Shown: positions 19,601 to 22,350 of the stretch, piece by piece
How positions within the stretch are numbered: the first letter of the stretch is position 1
How the letters are laid out: every line of letters begins with the position of its first letter
From: a virus
DNA: 22,350 nucleotides
Reading direction: 5' to 3' (one strand)
IMG/VR virus record: IMGVR_UViG_3300046002_003626
Coordinates: 1-22,350 of that record
Position numbers and translations under genes: made by a program
Notes under the pieces: model-generated
What the model was told of the DNA's origin: nothing
The model's database searches: none
What the model saw: the letters and a program-made list of their open reading frames with translations, nothing else

Positions 19601-22350
19601 ATGAAGCAAGACGCCCTGCAATAACATTATCTGCAGAGGCTCAAAGACAAGTCGAAGAAGAATACTCTAAAATGATCGAAGCTAGGGCTGCTAGCAGAAG
19701 TGCAAGTAAGTTAGCTATAGATGCTGCCATTGCAGAAAACAGAACTCTGTTGTTAGGTGTAGATGCGTTAAACTCGCAAATAAGTGCAACTCAATTAAAG
19801 TCATTGAGTGCTATCGAACAAGCACTAGCACTTCAAGAAAGAGCTCTACAGATAAATAGAGGACGAGAAGCTCAAGAACGAGAAATCGCGAAAAGTTATA
19901 GACTTCAAGTAAGTTTACAACAACGTAGTAATAATCTCCTAAACAATAGATCTGCTCTTGAAACTAATCTTGCTTCTATACGAGAAGCTGCGGTTGAAGA
20001 ATTGGACACTATTAAAGCTCAGATTAAAAAAGAGCGTGAAGACATTGTACTTGCTCGCAATCGCGGCGCAAATACTGATGATGCTAGAATTAGAGACGCA
20101 AACACGGCTCATTGGAATATTGAAGAAGGTATTCTAGATCGTCGTGAACAATCTGCATTGGCCGTACACGCTGCTCAGTTACAGCTTAACCAACTTCAAG
20201 CCGTTTATTTTGATAGTCAAATTAAAGGCGTAGAAATGCAACAAAACGTTGTATCTATGCTTGAAAAACAAGCATCGGTTAGAGCAGAAATGAATGCCTC
20301 TGCACAAACATTAGCTCAAGCAGAAGAACGTTTAGCTAGACGTAGAAGTGGTTATGGGGCTGAAACAAGGGAAGGAAGAAGAGCTTCCGAAATTAGTGTA
20401 GCACTGGATTCATTAAAGATAGCCGATCGCGAATATGACTTAAAACTGCTTCAGATCGATATGGAATATGATCTTCTTGATGCTAGAACCAAGCTCTTGC
20501 GCGAAGAGACTAGAGTTCATCTTACTAACGCACGAGCAGCTAATACTGATGGCGTTTTAGACACTCAAATTGCCCAACTAGAAACCGTTGTTAATGGTTT
20601 AGGAGGTGTTCTAGATAACTCAGCACGAACTAGAGCGTCGGCACGAGCTACTGCCGGTAATATCCGCGATAGTGCACGAGCAAATCTAGAAACGGCCTTG
20701 ACTCCAGAAGGGACCAGAAATGCTACTGGTTATGATAGAAATAGACTGAGAGGGGTGCAGGCCTCTGCTGAACAATATCTCGGTAATAGAATAGAAGCTC
20801 AAACTACTCAATATGTTCGTGGTACGGCTGCGGTAATTAATCTAACCACCGCTATAGAAGATCTACGACGTAACCCAGAGTTAGTAAGTGTAAATTCAGA
20901 GCCGGGTCAGCGTGTTAGCACGCCTCGTTCTGTTACACGCAGCGCCTCTAACGAGGCTTTAGCACTTGGTAGAGAAATTAATAGTAGACGTGGATTCCGT
21001 GCAGACGAACACCCACAACTTGGAGGTGTAAGTCCTACAGCTCACGTTCGCAACTCATACCATAATACTGGACGCGCGTTAGATATTAACTACGCGGGCC
21101 CGGATGAGCGTGCTCAATTAGATAGATTAGCGGTTGAACTGCGTAGACGCTATGGTGATTCTGTAAGAGTTCTGTGGAGAACTACAGGTCATATGGGGCA
21201 TCTACACATACAGTTCTTACGAGATAGCTATGGAAGTATGGTTAACTCGTTTGAAAGCGTCGTAAGTTCCGCAGGTGCTAGAGTTGAGGCTGCTGCTGAA
21301 ACGATCGAAACAGCCGCAGCTATAGAAACCCCAACTGGTTTAGTACAGACTCTTAGCAATCCAGGTAACTCAGGTCTACGTGATCTAACCACAAGAACAG
21401 ATTCTGCTGTGCCTGCCGCTACTATTGCCCCCATGGGGGTTACTGAAGCGCTTCAAGACCTTCCAGGACACCTAAGCCCCCTTATGGATATGTTTGGTGA
21501 ACTAGGCCCAGAAGGCCAAGCTATTACAAATGCTATTGCCGGTATCGGTTTAGTAGGCGATAAATTAGCAGAAGTTACAAATTTAATGAAAACAGCCCCT
21601 AATGATAAAGCGGGAATTTTCTCAGCAATGGCCGATACCGCCGTGGCTGGTCTAGGAGTGTTAAGAAGTGCACTAGAGGCTACAAGTCAAGCAAAAATAG
21701 CAAGCATTGATCGCGAAATTGCCGCCGAGCAAAAGCGTGATGGTAAATCTGCCGACAGTGTAGCAAAAATAGCTGCGCTTGAAAAGAAAAAAGAAGCCAC
21801 TGCAAGAAAGGCCTTTGAAGTTAATAAGAAGCTTCAAATTGCCCAGGCTGTAATTTCTACTGCTTCTGCTGTTATGCAAACATATGCTAACTCGGGAGGA
21901 GCCCCATGGGCTATTCCATTGGCGGCTATGGTTGCTGCGGTTGGTGCGGCTCAAATCGCAATGATTGCAGGTACATCTTATCAAGGTGGTGCGGCATCTA
22001 CAGCCTCCGTATCTACGCCAAGTACCCTATCCATAGGCAAACGAGGCGACTCCGTTGATCTGGCAAAGAATAACCCCAATGCCGGCGGAGAAATCGGATA
22101 CCTAAGAGGTGCACGTGGGCGTGGTACAAGTTCTGCCAACTATTCTCTAATTGGTTCTGCCTATGGTGGAGCTATGCCAAGAGGATACGGCAACACTGCC
22201 TTCGTAGTTGGAGAGCACGGTCCGGAAACTATTACTCCAGAAACTCCGATTACTGTTAGACCAACTAACGATAACGCAGACGGGCAGCGTGCGCTTCCAC
22301 CAGTTAATATCAACATTCAAGCACTTGATGCAAAGGGTGTTGAAGAAATA
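16669..22350 (+). CDS. Tape measure protein with embedded LAS peptidase, partial (>=1894 codons)
   Basis: The frame begins two bases after the T stop and is still open at the window edge. It sets tail length and is ejected with DNA. Features: N-terminal hydrophobic segment about 77-100 (IVGAYATLAANVFAVTAAF), segments about 271-305 and 493-520 (WIGIAFAVIGGAIAVF), a very long Gln/Ala/Glu-rich coiled-coil region about 690-1250 (EKTANSVTLEGLQKEMDMQN and similar), a zinc peptidase domain about 1425-1516, a hydrophobic patch about 1725-1768, and FVVGEHGPETITPE at 1845-1858, a common tape measure end motif. At about 1.5 angstrom per residue the tail would be at least about 280 nm (inference). Confidence 0.92.
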   Translation, partial: MLKGLIEVAVKAVGAGKAKGDLDAMGKSAQNVGKSHNAARDAAEAHYAVQAKGVIGTANSTKSFSKLARTMGEGGGIVGAYATLAANVFAVTAAFNALKGAAQVEQITRGLEVLGNRGGQTLGIVASQLRDITAGAISTEQALRSTAQISSAGFKSDAVLRIGKLASDVSLALGRDMTDSMDRLTRGIIKLEPELLDELGLMTRLGEASSAYALQLGKPVSALTTLEKRQGFMNAIMAEGELKFGGVSDAAGNLKNYDKLAATFADLTKTVFSFINAIGGLSIAGFFADNMAVLGGAAVLFLSTLKNQLLPGILSITATATKATAAARETALKENTDISKAHASLGSNPAFLKPLADAGFENAGPQLYAKAVDEAKRAILEEEAAEKSVQGTTKKAMAQRAEHAQKVRDYKEALTEVYQSQIANAALSKAENAQAAVTAASNLSITGTIRGISASMAAYRAELQLTHVAAGGLGKANTLLAVSLHGVKIAAQAAGAALLSAMSWIGIAFAVIGGAIAVFKALQSEEKKLESKKAKELAEVYGQLGDKLKELEKINKSAASAYAVTISALTLESNAVIELAAKYQELQDAKDKNGGPSARTATGGRANSVARWWDPAIDLALNGTGPAGLRRAAESIQSNRTQIRRGSAALTMTDDAGVAQGLDSISQLSPERFDAIRLSWANMSKEMQSKEVNKSLQAIAAEAQRVSDVIASFPATNKAASDSFIALIKNATPTTAFDAPLKSLSSFINDYVKLLALEGASEEQKSALIGGIESGLSAQLSLKTQTYIQDVQTVANLEQQVNSGKALNQVQYEALSLAQQRIAVSDVGREGVLRELMLLQQKTAEAQAEIIIAKSRNDLLSARIAEEKTANSVTLEGLQKEMDMQNEIVANEVRMLEIEKQKLSAQLATNEAKVAQMRADLAKFDLETESLTLAKAMTDELHKQELAVSNMIQAQADFQAIANPTQYQSYAQELFNRNEARRPAITLSAEAQRQVEEEYSKMIEARAASRSASKLAIDAAIAENRTLLLGVDALNSQISATQLKSLSAIEQALALQERALQINRGREAQEREIAKSYRLQVSLQQRSNNLLNNRSALETNLASIREAAVEELDTIKAQIKKEREDIVLARNRGANTDDARIRDANTAHWNIEEGILDRREQSALAVHAAQLQLNQLQAVYFDSQIKGVEMQQNVVSMLEKQASVRAEMNASAQTLAQAEERLARRRSGYGAETREGRRASEISVALDSLKIADREYDLKLLQIDMEYDLLDARTKLLREETRVHLTNARAANTDGVLDTQIAQLETVVNGLGGVLDNSARTRASARATAGNIRDSARANLETALTPEGTRNATGYDRNRLRGVQASAEQYLGNRIEAQTTQYVRGTAAVINLTTAIEDLRRNPELVSVNSEPGQRVSTPRSVTRSASNEALALGREINSRRGFRADEHPQLGGVSPTAHVRNSYHNTGRALDINYAGPDERAQLDRLAVELRRRYGDSVRVLWRTTGHMGHLHIQFLRDSYGSMVNSFESVVSSAGARVEAAAETIETAAAIETPTGLVQTLSNPGNSGLRDLTTRTDSAVPAATIAPMGVTEALQDLPGHLSPLMDMFGELGPEGQAITNAIAGIGLVGDKLAEVTNLMKTAPNDKAGIFSAMADTAVAGLGVLRSALEATSQAKIASIDREIAAEQKRDGKSADSVAKIAALEKKKEATARKAFEVNKKLQIAQAVISTASAVMQTYANSGGAPWAIPLAAMVAAVGAAQIAMIAGTSYQGGAASTASVSTPSTLSIGKRGDSVDLAKNNPNAGGEIGYLRGARGRGTSSANYSLIGSAYGGAMPRGYGNTAFVVGEHGPETITPETPITVRPTNDNADGQRALPPVNINIQALDAKGVEEI
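20941..21216 (+). other. LAS-type (M15/MepA-like) zinc peptidase domain within the tape measure
   Basis: Residues about 1425-1516 of the tape measure read SNEALALGREINSRRGFRAD, then NSYHNTGRALDINY, then VLWRTTGHMGHLHIQF. H1465 and D1472 fit the H-x6-D zinc motif in S-x-H-x-x-G-x-A-x-D. H1511/H1513 supply the H-x-H motif of LAS enzymes that cut peptidoglycan cross-links. Both halves are present at normal spacing, so the domain looks active. It could open a hole in the cell wall as the tape is ejected. Confidence 0.8.

Noticed and set aside
16672-21984. Minus-strand frames within the tape measure gene
   Set aside because: The opposite frame is one continuous tape measure reading; the minus frames are by-products of its Ala/Ser/Glu codon bias.
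1-22350. tRNA genes, integrase, attachment sites or insertion sequences
   Set aside because: I saw no cloverleaf sequence, recombinase motif, or terminal repeat with transposase in the window.

Overview
The window is part of a tailed double-stranded DNA phage genome, most likely a siphovirus with an HK97-type head and a long non-contractile tail. The marker genes are terminase small and large subunits, an HK97-like portal, a prohead protease joined to a major capsid protein, a gp6-like connector, a tail terminator, two tail-tube-like proteins, overlapping tail assembly chaperone frames and a tape measure protein that is still open after 1894 codons at the right edge. The host cannot be named from the sequence. 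The sigma70-type promoters (TTGACA-17-TATAAT) and Shine-Dalgarno sites fit a bacterial host, probably Gram-negative (inference).

Left third (1-3916) is read leftwards and packed with very small genes (20-131 codons) in short operons whose genes overlap by 1-17 bases. Several are too short for ordinary gene finders. Many are unknown, and several are single- or double-span membrane peptides. The operons are separated by a repeated kind of intergenic module: a leftward promoter, a 14-bp palindrome (TTACAAANTTGTAA) exactly 1 bp behind its -35 box, and a rightward sigma70-like promoter 11-12 bp beyond that. A GGGGCCCC-centred repeat follows (five copies, one with its core inverted). The rightward promoters have no gene in front of them, so they may make small or antisense RNAs. 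Two further leftward promoters are built into covarying inverted repeats. This is probably early, host-takeover DNA (inference).

Positions 3917-4190 form a divergent control region. At least two leftward promoters lie on one side and a perfect-consensus rightward promoter on the other.

The right part (4191-22350) is the rightward packaging, head and tail module. It runs terS, a 39-codon gene, a beta-rich virion-like protein, a two-span membrane protein, terL, an Ig-like protein, HNH endonuclease, portal, a small unknown gene, protease-scaffold-capsid fusion, connector, a 517-aa neck protein, tail terminator, tail tube 1, tail tube 2, chaperones G and T, and tape measure. Most genes are coupled by TAATG, TGATG or ATGA overlaps. 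Internal promoters precede the HNH gene and the second tube gene. Hairpins follow the capsid and first tube genes, as expected where product amounts must differ.

The most interesting points are: (i) several strong promoters whose -10 box lies only 5-7 nt from the start codon, predicting leaderless mRNAs, including those for terS and the HNH gene; (ii) the constant-geometry divergent promoter/palindrome modules; (iii) a complete LAS-type zinc peptidase motif set inside the tape measure protein; (iv) a likely +1 (or -2) frameshift in the tail chaperones; (v) a promoter immediately followed by an intrinsic terminator between two tube-protein paralogues; (vi) the unusual start of the large terminase.
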